DNA of 64,000 nucleotides from Siphonodentalium dalli (Eukaryota > Mollusca > Scaphopoda > Gadilida > Siphonodentaliidae). Where the stretch lies: the NCBI GenBank assembly GCA_032622095.1, contig CP136061.1, positions 64,111,127 through 64,175,126 of the forward strand, read 5' to 3'. Positions 1 to 10,476 of this stretch are shown piece after piece. Every line of letters begins with the position of its first letter. Position 1 is the first letter of the stretch. The position numbers were made by a program, and so were the translations under genes. The notes beneath the pieces were generated by a model that saw nothing but the letters and a program-made list of their open reading frames with translations, was not told the DNA's origin and did no database searches.

Positions 1-384
1 TTTTTTAGCCAAATGACCCAAAAATTACTCGTTCCCATCTACATGTCAATATTAACATCCATGACAAATTTCATGACAATAAGACAAACGGTACGGCCTG
101 TAGCCCGTGCTAATGGATTGAATTTTGAAATCCAAGATGGCCACTGGCGGCCATGTTTTTTTTCCGAATGACCCCAAAATGACTCGTTCCCATCTACATG
201 TCAATGTCAATATCCATGACAAATTTCATAATAATCGGACCAAAGGTACGAACTGTAGCCCGTGCTAAATGAAATTGTTGACGCATCACGCACACACGCA
301 CACACACACTCACACACGCACACACTGACGACGGATACCAAGCCATGGCAATAGCTCAAACTTTACAAAGTAAAGTTGAGCTAA
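1..384 (+). repeat. Right end of satellite-bearing Helitron-like element (copy A)
   Basis: Two ~161-bp satellite monomers with the recurring landmarks 'atccaagatggc', 'ccatgttttttt', 'actcgttcccatctacatg' and 'catgacaaatttcat'. A CA/CACG-rich stretch and GACGACGGA follow, then the end hairpin with arms AGCTCAAACTTT and AAAGTTGAGCT, closing in CTAA at 384. The same right end recurs at 24333, 25567, 39014 and 56789. The left part lies outside the window. Confidence 0.8.
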
Positions 385-2208
385 TGATATGCATGCCGAA
401 TGCAAGAACTGCCTATCACTTTGTGAAATAATACTAATTAATGTATTCTATGGGAATATGAGCATACCCATACCAGAGTTCCGCCAATTTACGTCTGTTA
501 TTCTGAATAAATTCTTGAATTCTTCAGACTTTGCCTTGCGCCAGTTTGGATATTTGTCAAACATTTCACTGTTTTGTAACTTTTTATTATTTTTTAGACC
601 TGAAAACAAGTGATTTAGATTAATTAAAATATTACATATAGCACGGCCATGGGTACATATGTACACACACACAGATCAAGTACCTTATATGGTGTTCTAA
701 GGCGACATCTTTGCACACCGTATACCGTGCTCTAATTAAATTTTAGGGGATTTTATAGTGAACAACCAATTAGAAGGCTGCTTGATGACGACGTAACAAT
801 AATTCTTGCACTTTAAGATGCGGGTCATTGTTCGTATTGTTACTGTCAACACTTATTTCATTTGATTATCATCAGTTATAAATAGTAACAGTAAATGTTA
901 GTGTGGGTTTTGTCTCAATTTTCACCCGGTGTCTGTAGACGTATAGACTGAGTACATGGTTCTTGCACCTACTTTAATATCAAATTCAAGGGTTTTAAAG
1001 TAGTGTAGGGGTCGAAATTCAAGGGTTTTCAAGGATGTATATACTCGAAAATCAAGGGTTTTCAAGGACACTGGGTTACCATTGATCATATTACCTCAAA
1101 GAGTATAGTACTTAGTATATATGTAAGAGTAGTCAATAGCAAGTATTTGTGAATACAAGATGAAATCAGAATTTTATGAGTAGAGAAAAACAGCAATACT
1201 ACATACTGTATTATATTAGCAGCATTAAAACAATATTTTGTTTGTTTCTCTAGGGTTAGGAATACGTAACTATTTCAATTTATTTATTACAACAATTATC
1301 AAATATGCTCACTTTAGTAAAAGTATTTATTTTCCATGCAGTTGGGGATTCCCTGACAGAACAAATTTAATTTCCGGAATCCGATAATCACCAAATAAAG
1401 TTACTTCTCCAGGGCAGGGGCAGGGAAATTCAAGTAAATATTTAGAGGCAGGGGCGCTATTCAAGTACATGCTGGTGGGTGGCATGGAATTCAAGGGTAT
1501 TCAAGGCTCGGGAAAAATAGTTTTCAAATTCAAGTACGTTCAAGTATATTCAAGTACCCACGGGAACCCTGGATTACCACTAAATTTTAACTGAATATAT
1601 ATGCTAAATTTATTTCTGTTGGCTAACATTTTTGTGACTTCCATTCATATAATAGTCACAGTGGGTAAGCATATATGTATTCAATTTTAATTCACCCCAA
1701 CTTGGCACGAGTGATAACAATGTTAAAGTAGGCATTTATATAAATAATTTTAAATGTTCACACACAAAATGACTACACAATTTATGTTGATCAGTTACCC
1801 AAATACATTGTAAATTTGTATTGTCCAGAATTTAAGCATACTAATTTAATTGAGTTATGCATTGAATAATCCCTTTCAAATTGTCTTGCAATGTCTTCTG
1901 CACAGCTAAGGGATTGCCTTTGAGCACTGTATATGGTGTGCTAGACACTCCATATTTATTAATTATAAGTTGCTTTAGTGGCTATACCATCCTCTCTTCC
2001 CGTGAACGACTCCAGTCCATACAATTACATCCAAGTGATCAGTTTGTGTGCATCATAATTATGCCAAATTAAGATCATGAAAATGATGATTATGTACGGC
2101 AGTACAGACATTACAATCTGCATCTTCAAGTTAGTTTAGTAAGTTGTATGACAGTCACAGTACTGAGAGATTGCTTATAATGATATAACAATGAAGATGA
2201 CAACTTAC
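385..2208. other. Intronic or downstream DNA, no gene recognised
   Basis: AT-rich DNA without a convincing exon. Short open frames at 389-672 look random and overlap on both strands. The 1881-2072 segment, read on the minus strand, has a short protein-like stretch interrupted by a stop. It could be a degraded transposon fragment but I cannot name it. A CTTGAA-rich repeat occupies roughly 955-1570 and is listed separately. Confidence 0.5.
955..1570 (-). repeat. CTTGAA-rich interspersed repeat
   Basis: Many copies of TTCAAGGG, TTTTCAAGG and TTCAAGTA (minus strand CCCTTGAA and TACTTGAA) occur in two clusters, 980-1075 and 1420-1570. The right edge ends in 'cccacgggaaccctgg', whose complement CCAGGGTTCCCGTGGG resembles a transposon terminus. 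Clusters of short subterminal motifs are typical of hAT-type DNA transposons. No transposase is visible and no inverted partner end was found, so family assignment is inference. Confidence 0.35.
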
Positions 2209-2382
2209 CCTGACATCCATTGCAGACCAGTAATCCTGTGTTAATTATTTTACCATTCTCTTCATTAGTGAAGAACAGACTATCAAAGTGGATAATGAAA
2301 CTGTGAGTCGTAAGCTGCTGCTCGGCTTTAGGATCATCTGGGAATACCTTCAAGTTCATCGTCACTTCCATGTTAACTGGAG
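2209..2382 (-). CDS. Exon of FN3-containing surface protein gene, possibly receptor-type tyrosine phosphatase
   Basis: Minus-strand exon of 174 bp. The acceptor (ttatctag) lies just above 2382 and the donor (GTAAGT) just below 2209. Both borders are phase 1, matching the phase-1 donor of the exon at 13228-13294. It encodes about 58 residues starting PVNMEVTMNLKV and containing FIIHFDSLFF, TNEENGKIINTGLL and VCNGC. A hydrophobic strand followed by an F-S/T-x-x-NG-x-I pattern is known from the membrane-proximal ectodomain of R3 receptor tyrosine phosphatases, but no phosphatase domain lies in the window, so that identity is inference. The upstream intron holds an 8.9-kb Gypsy insertion. The next exon would lie below coordinate 1. 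Confidence 0.55.
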
Positions 2383-2470
2383 CTAGATAAATACACATGT
2401 ATACTTAATTGGGACTATTTTTGACAAGATAAATCATAGGGAATCTATCAACTAACTTTCTATAAACATA

Positions 2471-2790
2471 TGGAGCCTCGGTGGCTCAATTGGTTAGGGG
2501 TACATCTCCAAGCCATTTGACTCTCCAGCGCTGGCAATAAGGGTTCAAATCCACATGTTTCCATCATGGACTGTAACTCGAAATCAATATCTGGTGGAGT
2601 TGCCAGTTACTCACCGATGGTCGGTGGTTTGCCGCAAATGCTTCACGAGTTTATCAGCCATTGAAATCATTGTTGGATTAGCCATAAGTGTGTGGATTTC
2701 CTCCACCACTATAAATGGCAATGTCATGATATGGCCTTAGTTGCTGAAAGCGACATAAAACCGTAATCAATCAATCAATCTATACAAATA
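2471..2790 (+). mobile_element. tRNA-derived SINE
   Basis: The head has pol III promoter boxes: box A TGGCTCAATTGG near 2483 and box B GGTTCAAATCC near 2543. A non-tRNA body ends 'gttgctgaaagcgacataaa', and the tail is (AATC)n. Flanks CTATAAACATAT and CTATACAAATAT look like an imperfect target duplication. The tail motif resembles conserved SINE central or tail domains seen in invertebrates, but I cannot name the family. The 61-codon open frame inside it is fortuitous. Confidence 0.75.
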
Positions 2791-3377
2791 TGTTCAGAAA
2801 ACATAATCCATGGGTCAGTGAGAGTAGAACAGGAGCTAGACAATGCTGAGGTGGAATGCTTTGTTGGAGTGTGCCTCGGAAATAAATAATATTAAATACT
2901 GCACGCATGCATGATTTTCAAAACTTTTTGGCCTGAGAATTTCACTTTGCATAGCCTTATAGCATGTAGTTCATACACAGAACTACAATCGTGAGTTACT
3001 GAGAGTCAGTTTATGGTATGAGTGTGATAGCCTTCCACAATTGCAAGAGTGACATACATTTGCTGGCTAGTAACACAACTGTTCAGATCTTATCATGTAA
3101 TATTTACATAGCCCATCTGTTACACTAAATCCTGTTCGGTGATTGGTCAGCTGCCAAGTGGGTCACCTGTTTTATATCCCAATAAAACACAGACCATAAC
3201 ACGAACACATCATAACAAATTGTTGACCTAATCACTAAAATCGGTCAGCTGAATAATTGGGCATGCTTTCAAAAGTTCACATGGGCTAGTCTCAAATTCT
3301 CGTCAGATTTTATGAAAATAAATAAGAATATTTTCAGCTTTTTTATGGAAATAAATTATAAGAAAGCTATATAAATA

Positions 3378-3532
3378 AAGAAATGAATGTAGTGGGTGTG
3401 TTATTGAGGGATACAGCGCTAAGGTCATTGGGGCACATTTAGTGTAAACCTCTTCACGGTTTACTCAATGTGCCCCAATGACCACAACGCCGTATCCCTC
3501 AAAAACACAAGCACCCACTACATGCATTTCTT
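3378..3532. repeat. Near-perfect 155-bp hairpin
   Basis: Arms of about 70 bp run from AAGAAATGAATGTAGTGGGT on the left to ACCCACTACATGCATTTCTT on the right. They enclose GAGGGATAC / GTATCCCTC and CATTGGGGCACAT / ATGTGCCCCAATG, with a loop of about 7 nt near TCTTCAC. There are only a few mismatches and no coding potential. It could be a small fold-back element or a palindromic MITE. Confidence 0.85.
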
Positions 3533-4231
3533 AACTCTTTCATGACTGGAGCTGCGCTGGTGCAGGGAGCCTCACATATATAAGAGAATGCACTGGCTTA
3601 GAAGGTCAAGGTAAATATTATTAGGCCAATGTATTTGCTTATATATGCAAAGCTCCCTAATGGAGACTCGTATATTTTAGAGAATGAAATGGCACATCGT
3701 TTTCTGAAAATTATAGGAAGCTCCAGGTTAGTCCATGTTAACTAACATCTCATTTCTAATGTTATCTAAAGTTATGTTGCATGATCCCAAGAGTGCCATA
3801 AATTGTTGGCAGGTAATATACATGTGTGGTTCTGTATTATAACATGCCGACCAGAATCTCTTATCTAATGATATACAAGGATTTTTTTTTATTGTTCTTA
3901 TTTTGCTAAGTGGAAAAATTTTATGTTTCGAAGTTCTAATTTAGTTGTCGAATATGACGCTGTTTACATCACATGACCCAATATTTTTCCATTCCACACA
4001 TATCAGAGGAGTGGCTAAAACATAATAAAACAGTTTGAGATGCACAACTGGGTTGCTATTCAGTAAATCAGAGCTGTATAATGAATATATTAGCATGAAT
4101 AGCACAGCATACAGGGTGCAAAGAAAAGAAATATACTGTGTAAATACTAAAATTGTCCAAAGAGACATATTCAATTGAATACACTGTTTTGGAAATTTTC
4201 GGCATCATTGCTTTCTTCAAAAGGATATAAG
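3533..4231. other. Intron sequence, nothing recognised
   Basis: AT-rich, no splice-bounded exon or repeat family recognised. The small minus-strand open frames here overlap the Gypsy LTR start and carry no motif. Confidence 0.4.
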
Positions 4232-4235
4232 TTTG

Positions 4236-4686
4236 TGTTATAGGTGCCGTTTTTATCTGTTTTAGTAAACTGCTACTTTTATGTATCATGATAGTTGCGC
4301 GCGTCCTGCATTGTTATTTCAGCATGTTATGGGTTAACTGAAATGTGTGTCAGTGTGTATGCGCGTGAGAGCGAGCATGAATGATTGTGTCACCTGCACA
4401 CTGATTAGCACTCACCTGTTACTGGCGGGAAAATTAGCGCAGTCCGGGGGTCATTCAGTAATTAGCTTTTGAAATAGACAGACGCACAATATTGATTTAC
4501 CCGTTTGAGATTCTATGGTTAAATGAAATGCGAATTTCATTTTTAAGGATTATCTTTTATATGTGGTTTATTATATTGGCTGTGCTGTGATAATTATGTT
4601 GAAGTTTATACTTTTTAAAATACACTTTATTGACCCAATTACTTTGTTGTTGGACTCTACGAAATCTTAGATCCAGCGGTATAATA
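4236..4686 (+). repeat. 5' LTR of Gypsy element
   Basis: 451 bp, starting TGTTATAGGTGCCG. It differs from the 3' LTR at only about five places: a C/T in the GAGAG run, one G in the C/G tract, ATTGATT/ATTTATT, one A/T in an A run, and the terminal C/T. It probably contains the promoter, but no canonical TATA box was assigned. Confidence 0.95.
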
Positions 4687-6564
4687 AACTTGGTGCCCGA
4701 TATGGGACTTTAAAGTGATAATATCAGCGATTTCAGAGAAGAACTCGATGTCCCTGATTCGCCGCTCGGTGAATCGCTCGGGGTAAGCTTTGCTTACAAC
4801 ATCGTTTTCGGAGGAATCGTCTGTTGTGTGTGTGTGTTACTACAGACTGCAGTACGGATCGAGAAGTTAACTCATCTATTCAACGTTTGAAGATGTGGGA
4901 GAAGGATACTGTGTGATTCTGAGGAAGTGTTAGTGTGTTTCATTCTCAGATATATGGTAAACTGGAAGCGTTGTGTACAGACTATATAAAGGTAACATAA
5001 CGTCAAAATAGACCCCTCTCCCAGAGAACTGAGATGCCCGGTACTTATTTCGATCACCTGAACAGTAATAGCACCGGAAGTGTTCTTTGTGACGTCATAA
5101 CTGTTGCCCGGTACTTTAGTTTGACCTAACCGGAAGTTGGCGTTCTAATTATAGATTCTGGAATTCCGGATCGTGACGTCACTTTTCGGCGATTTTGATA
5201 ACCCGCCGGTTGTGTTTGTGGAAAGTTCGTAGTTTATGAAGAATACTTTGATGAATACTGATAGTGACAGTCAATGATTGTTTGGATTCACTCTATCACT
5301 GGTTTGACTTATAGTGATATGTTTCATTCCTAAATGTACATTTGTGGCATGAAATAACTTTATTTATATTTCATTATTTATCTGAAATGTTTATTTTTTT
5401 TCACATGCATTGAATTTGATTGAGATTTAAAGTGACATTCATCAATCAATATTTATTTTATGATTTTGCAATTTCAAATTGACAAAATGGATTTGATTTT
5501 TTCCACCAGTGGAATTATTGTGTTATTTTAACCTGTGCGTCTGATCAAACTTATTGTTAGGAATAATATAGGTTTAAATTATATTTAAATGGATTTGATT
5601 TTTTCCACCAGTGGAATTATTGTGTTATTTTAACCTGTGCGTCTGATCAAACTTATAGTTAGGAATAATATAGGTTTAAATTATATTTATAGGCTTTAGA
5701 TATTTTTTTTCGTCGTCCTTTTCCGCACCGACTAACATTGGTCTTTTGTAGCTTAGCTCCGTTTTTTTTTCCCCCCGTTTAGGTTTGCAGTTCACATTTA
5801 ACTCTCCCAGCATGTATCGCGTCACTAGTGAGCGAGTTCGGTGTCTGTAAGCACGTTGCAAGGTGTGTGAAAATTCTTTGTGTGTTAGATTCCAACCCCT
5901 GCACTTTTCTCTCGCACTTGTGTGTTTGATTAGCAATTGTATGTCAGTGTTTACTGCTGTTTATTATTTCAGATTTATATTTCAGCTGCGCTTGCATCTT
6001 TGAAAATTTATTAATCTTTCATTTGCTGCAGTGCATTGAAAATAGGAGAGTTGTAGATTTTTCAGATCATCCAACGCAAATTATTCTTGACCTTTTGCCT
6101 GAACATGTGTTTGTCTCCGATTGAATTCTTATTTTTCAGAATTTCCGAGATAAAATCAGATTCACTATATTCGATGTTTCAGGTCTTTGTTATTGTATAG
6201 GAATAACTTTGATAAGCTAGGTTTTCTATTTGCATATGTCGTTTGCTTAGCAAACATTTCAGATTATGTTGTGAGTAGTGACTGGATTCAACAATACTGT
6301 TTCGTCAATAATTATTTTCAGACCATAAATCGTTCTGAATTGCAGGAACGATCCTTACGTTTCATTGAAATTAAATCATTGTTTTGTGAAATTTTGTATT
6401 TCCTTCAACGATACATTTTTCGTCAATATTGCTGCTATACTTAGAGTGATTCTCTTAATTACAGCTATTTTTATTTCTCGCCGATAAATATCGGTACCGT
6501 AGACAGAGATATTTTTTTCTCTGTGTTATTATTTGCAGATATATTGTTTTGATTTGACATAGTC
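4687..6564 (+). other. 5' leader of Gypsy element with 102-bp tandem duplication
   Basis: About 1.9 kb between primer-binding site and Gag start. A 102-bp segment beginning AAATGGATTTGATTTTTTCC is repeated in tandem at 5485 and 5587, nearly identical. Open frames here (such as 5676-5936 minus and 6187-6444 plus) have no recognisable domain and are probably fortuitous. Confidence 0.7.
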
Positions 6565-7756
6565 ATGGGTGACACTAGTATGTCAGAAGAAGACATGCTT
6601 AGGGCATTACAAGCCTCTGGTAAGTATAACATACTAGTCAAGACTGAAGATACACAACAATATGTACCAAAGACGCCGTTGCAAAATTTACTTGCGACGA
6701 TCAACAAATTAAATGGCAACAAAAGCAAATCGCCAGGAGCTAGTCCTGGTAGCTATCAGTCATTTGTTAAGCCAGTTAGTACTTTTGTACCGGTACCTAA
6801 AATATCTAGTTTCTCAGGTGAGGATCCACTGCAGAAAGGTGATGTCACATATCGTGAATGGTGTTATGAGATAAGATGCCTTCAAAGTGATCCCGACATT
6901 TCTGATAGTTGTTTGTTGCAGGCTATTCGTCGTTCTCTTCGTGGTATGGCACGTCAAGTGATCATTCCTCTAGGAGAGCGCGCCACAGTTGTACGTCTTC
7001 TGGAGAAACTAGATACCCATTTTGGGGAAGTTTCCTCTAATGGCATGGTGATGCAAGAATTTTTTAATTCTACGCAGCAGTCAGGAGAATCGGTGACAGC
7101 TTTTGGATGTCGACTTGAAACTACTCTGGAGACTGCCATAGAATGTGGAAATGTGGATCGTGTAGTGAAGAATGACTTGTTACGGCACAAATTCTTTTCG
7201 TCCCTTTGTTCGGAACAGCTGAAAAGCCAAACACGCCACAAATACGACACCATATTTGACTTTGATTCGCTTCATATTTGACTTTGATTCGCTTCTTCGA
7301 GAGATACGTGTAGTGGAGAAGGAATTGAGTGTTCATTCGTCATCGACTTCATTCTCAACTGGGAAGTCCAAAGCTCAGCACCACGTGGTTCAATCTGACT
7401 CTGGATCTGATAGATTTGATCTCCTAGAGAAGAAGATGGACAAGAAACTGGAATCCCTCGAAGCTAGAATGGAGGCAAAGATTGACCAGAAGCTGGATTT
7501 GATATTGCAGAAGCTTGATCAACCAACACCGTACCAGCCTCCACCGCAGGAGCATTCTCAACCTGACTTTGGTTTTGGCCAGGGCAGAGGCAACTTTACT
7601 CAACAGTTTGGCCGGGGAAGAGGAAACTTTTCTCAACCAAGATACAATGCTGGCCGTGGAAGAGGAAGGGGCTGGATGTCAACAGGAGGTGGTCGAGGTT
7701 CTCAAAATGGGTCAACGCCAGGTGGTCAGATAGGGAATCAACAGCCAAAAGGTTAA
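6565..7756 (+). pseudogene. gag: Gypsy Gag, frameshifted
   Basis: Capsid-like Gag read in two frames: 6565 to about 7270, then the +1 frame to 7756. The first part contains the capsid-type segments YREWCYEIRCL and RRSLRGMARQVI. The second holds a charged coiled-coil stretch (KKMDKKLESLEARMEAKI) and a Gly/Arg-rich tail with repeated GRGNF and GRGRG. No CCHC zinc knuckle is visible; the RG-rich tail may bind RNA instead. The frame change coincides with a perfect 22-bp tandem duplication (7251-7272 and 7273-7294), a recent lesion or assembly artefact. The start was chosen at the ATG preceding GDTSMSEEDML. Confidence 0.85.
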
Positions 7757-7791
7757 CCGCCTCTGTTGTTGGCCAGACAGAGGTTGGTGAA

Positions 7792-8559
7792 ATGAAGGGT
7801 CAAAATTTAATTGAACGACTGGTTGGAGGTTCTAATCAGACAGGAGTTATTTTTCAAGGCGAGCAATTTCTTGCTTTGATCGACAGTGGGTCAATGGTGA
7901 CAACCATTTCTGTTGGATGTCTAAATTCACTGTCTGATAAACCAGAGTTATTAAACTTAGATAATATAGGTTTACAAGTTTCCATAGCTGATGGATCTAC
8001 TTTACCGTACTTGGGTTTCATTGAATGTGTTGTCAAAATACCATTCCTATGTGATTTCCCTATGTCTATTCCAGCACTTGTTGTTCCAGATACTAAGTAT
8101 AACCAAAGTTGTCCAATAATAATTGGGACGAATGTTATACGTATGTGCAGAGACCTTGCAGTTTGCTATTCAATTAACCCACCAACAGAATGGGAGATGG
8201 CGATTAACAGTTTGACATGCTCTGCCATACCAGTAAAGTCAACCAACAAGATAGCTGTTGAAATTGAACCATATCAGACAATTACCATACATGGGATAGC
8301 CAGACATGCCAGTGGACTTAACACAGACTTTGTTACAGAAAATTATTCCGAGGATGCCAGGTTTACAGTTTGCCCTCGGTTAACCAAGTCCAACCCTATG
8401 ACTAACAGTAGCAGAATACCAGTTCAGCTGTGTAATGTATCGGCAAAGACTCTAGTTATCCCTCCACATATGACGATTGCACAAGTGAATGAAGTCAAGG
8501 TTGTCGATTCACTTGCATCGCAGATGGCCATCAGTAGTGAATGTCATCCAATGCACTGA
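7792..8559 (+). CDS. pro: Gypsy aspartic protease
   Basis: Retropepsin-type protease segment of pol. It carries the catalytic motif ALIDSGSMVTTI at about 7874-7909 and the downstream IIIGTNVI motif that closes the fold. It is in the same frame as the first part of Gag but separated by the Gag stop at 7756, so in an intact element it may be made by frameshift or read-through. The frame ends within the linker to reverse transcriptase, where a frame change to the 8489 frame occurs. The linker is shorter than usual for Gypsy pol, which suggests a small deletion near 8510-8550. The protease cleaves the Gag-Pol polyprotein. Confidence 0.85.
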   Translation: MKGQNLIERLVGGSNQTGVIFQGEQFLALIDSGSMVTTISVGCLNSLSDKPELLNLDNIGLQVSIADGSTLPYLGFIECVVKIPFLCDFPMSIPALVVPDTKYNQSCPIIIGTNVIRMCRDLAVCYSINPPTEWEMAINSLTCSAIPVKSTNKIAVEIEPYQTITIHGIARHASGLNTDFVTENYSEDARFTVCPRLTKSNPMTNSSRIPVQLCNVSAKTLVIPPHMTIAQVNEVKVVDSLASQMAISSECHPMH

Positions 8560-9601
8560 TCTTGTTACTCACCAGATCAAACTTACTGACGACACTCCAT
8601 TCAAGCAACCATACCGAAGAATCCCACCTGCACTATACGAAGAGGTATGTCAGCACATTAGAGAAATGTTGGAGGCAGGTGTGATAAAGGAAAGTGACAG
8701 TCCCTATTCATCGAACATTGTCTTGGTGCATAAGCATGATAATTCTTTGCGCTTTTGCATAGACTTCCGTTCTCTGAACTCAAAGACTGTCAAGGATGCG
8801 TATCATTTGCCACGTTTTGATGACATTGTGGAGACCTTGCATGGATCGCGCTATTACAGCAAACTGGATTTACAAAACGGATACTGGCAGTGTCCTATAA
8901 TTGAAGAGGACAAGTTCAAGACAGCTTTTTCTGTTGGAAACTTGGGATTTTACCAATGTGAGAGACTCGGCCAAGGCATGGTAAATGGGCCAGCAACCTT
9001 CCAACGACTAATGGAAAAGTGCATGGGCGACATGCATTTGCGGGAATGCCTGGTTTTCTTGGACGATCTACTGATTTTCAGCAAGGAGTTCGCACAGATG
9101 GTTGATCGCCTTGATGCTGTTTTCGCTCGCCTCTCTAAGCACAACTTAAAGCTGAAGCCAGATAAATGTGAGTTGTTCAAAACATCTGTAACTTATCTGG
9201 GTCATCTCATCTCTGGAGAAGGTGCAGCTACAGATCCTGAACAGATTTCTGCCCTCAAGGAATGGCCAGTTCCACAGAATGTCAAGCAGTTACGACAATT
9301 TCTTGGTTTCGCTGGGTATTACAGACGCTTTGTCAAAGGTTATTCTGCAATTGCCCAGCCATTAAATCAACTCCTGGAGGGTCATTGTACAGAGACCAAG
9401 ACAAAGGTTAAGAAGAAGAAAGTACCCAAATCATGGATATGGACCGATCGTCAACAATTGGCCTTCGACACAATCAAAGAGAAGTTATCAGAGCCACCGG
9501 TCTTAGCTTATGCTAATTATGACCTCCCCTTTATCATTCACACAGATGCCTCGGTTTGGGGGCTGTCCTCTACCAGCTGCAAGATGGCATTGAGCGTGTG
9601 A
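8489..9601 (+). pseudogene. pol: Gypsy reverse transcriptase, frame-broken at both ends
   Basis: Reverse transcriptase core with the ordered Gypsy motifs: LTDDTPFKQPYRRIPP, FCIDFRSLNSKT, YSKLDLQNGYWQ, NGPATFQRLM, the catalytic FLDD box (VFLDDLLIFS, about 9052-9081), LKPDKCELF, VTYLGHLIS and LRQFLGFAGYYRRFV. The catalytic box has F in place of the more common Y. The RNase H start HTDAS at 9539 is in this frame, but the frame then runs into a stop at 9601. Coding continues in another frame from 9556, so one or a few bases are missing or added near the G run at 9559-9563. The enzyme copies the element RNA into DNA. Confidence 0.9.
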
Positions 9602-10476
9602 TCGCATATGCTAGTCTTGGACTTAAGCCAAGTGAGAAGAACTACCCGGCTCATAAGTTGGAATTTCTGTGCTTGAAGTGGGCTATAACAGACAAGTTCC
9701 ATGATTACCTGTATGGAAACACCTTCAAGGTGGTGACAGACAACAATCCACTGTGCTATGTTTTGACTACTGCGAAGTTGGATGCAACAGGACACAGATG
9801 GGTCGCTAGCTTGGCAAATTACAACTTCCAGATCGAGTACCAACCAGGACGCCTTAACGGAGATGCTGATGGTCTGTCGCGGAAACCAATTATGTGTCCA
9901 GATGTTATTAAAGCAGTTTGCCAAGCAGCATCTGTGAGTTTACCATTAGTGGATAGTGTATCAGTTGTTTCTGCTCTTCCTTCGGCCGGGGGAGGGACGG
10001 AACATTCTGTGCATGATTCCATTAATTGGGAGCTCGAGCAGAAGGAGGATCCTGTGATAGGTAGAATAATACATCTGGTGAAGAAAGACAAACGCTTGAG
10101 TGAGGAGGAAATCAAGAAAGAGTCACATTTGGTAAGGACTTATCTTCGGGACTGGAACCAATTAAGTTTGAAAGAGGGTGTTCTATTCAGAGAGTCTCAC
10201 ATGGATGAAGAAGTTGTGATGCAGTTGGTTGTCCCTGATGCTTTCCGGTCAAGAGCTCTGCAAGGAGTTCACAACGACGCAGGTCATCAGGGTCAAGATA
10301 AGTCAGTATGGCTAGCCAAACAGATGTTCTACTGGCCTGGAATGGTGCGGGATACTGAGAAGTGGGTAGAGAACTGTGGAAGGTGCATTCGGCGTATGAA
10401 GCCAGTAAGAGTTGCTGCGGAACTTGTTCCGATACAGACGTCGCGACCAATGGAATTGGTCTGTTTGACTTCTTGA
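9556..10476 (+). pseudogene. pol: Gypsy RNase H and integrase zinc-binding domain
   Basis: Continues RNase H after the frame break: VIAYASLGLKPSEKNYPAHK, KLEFLCLKWAI, VVTDNNPLCYV and DGLSRKP. RNase H removes the RNA strand during reverse transcription. It is followed by the HHCC zinc domain of integrase (VHNDAGHQGQ, then CGRCIRRMKP near 10378-10407). The frame closes at 10476 just before the catalytic core of integrase, which is read in another frame, so a further frame change sits near 10440-10465. Confidence 0.9.

Noticed and set aside
6187-6444. 85-codon frame in the Gypsy leader as an extra gene
   Set aside because: No motif, AT-rich composition, and it lies in the untranslated leader ahead of Gag.
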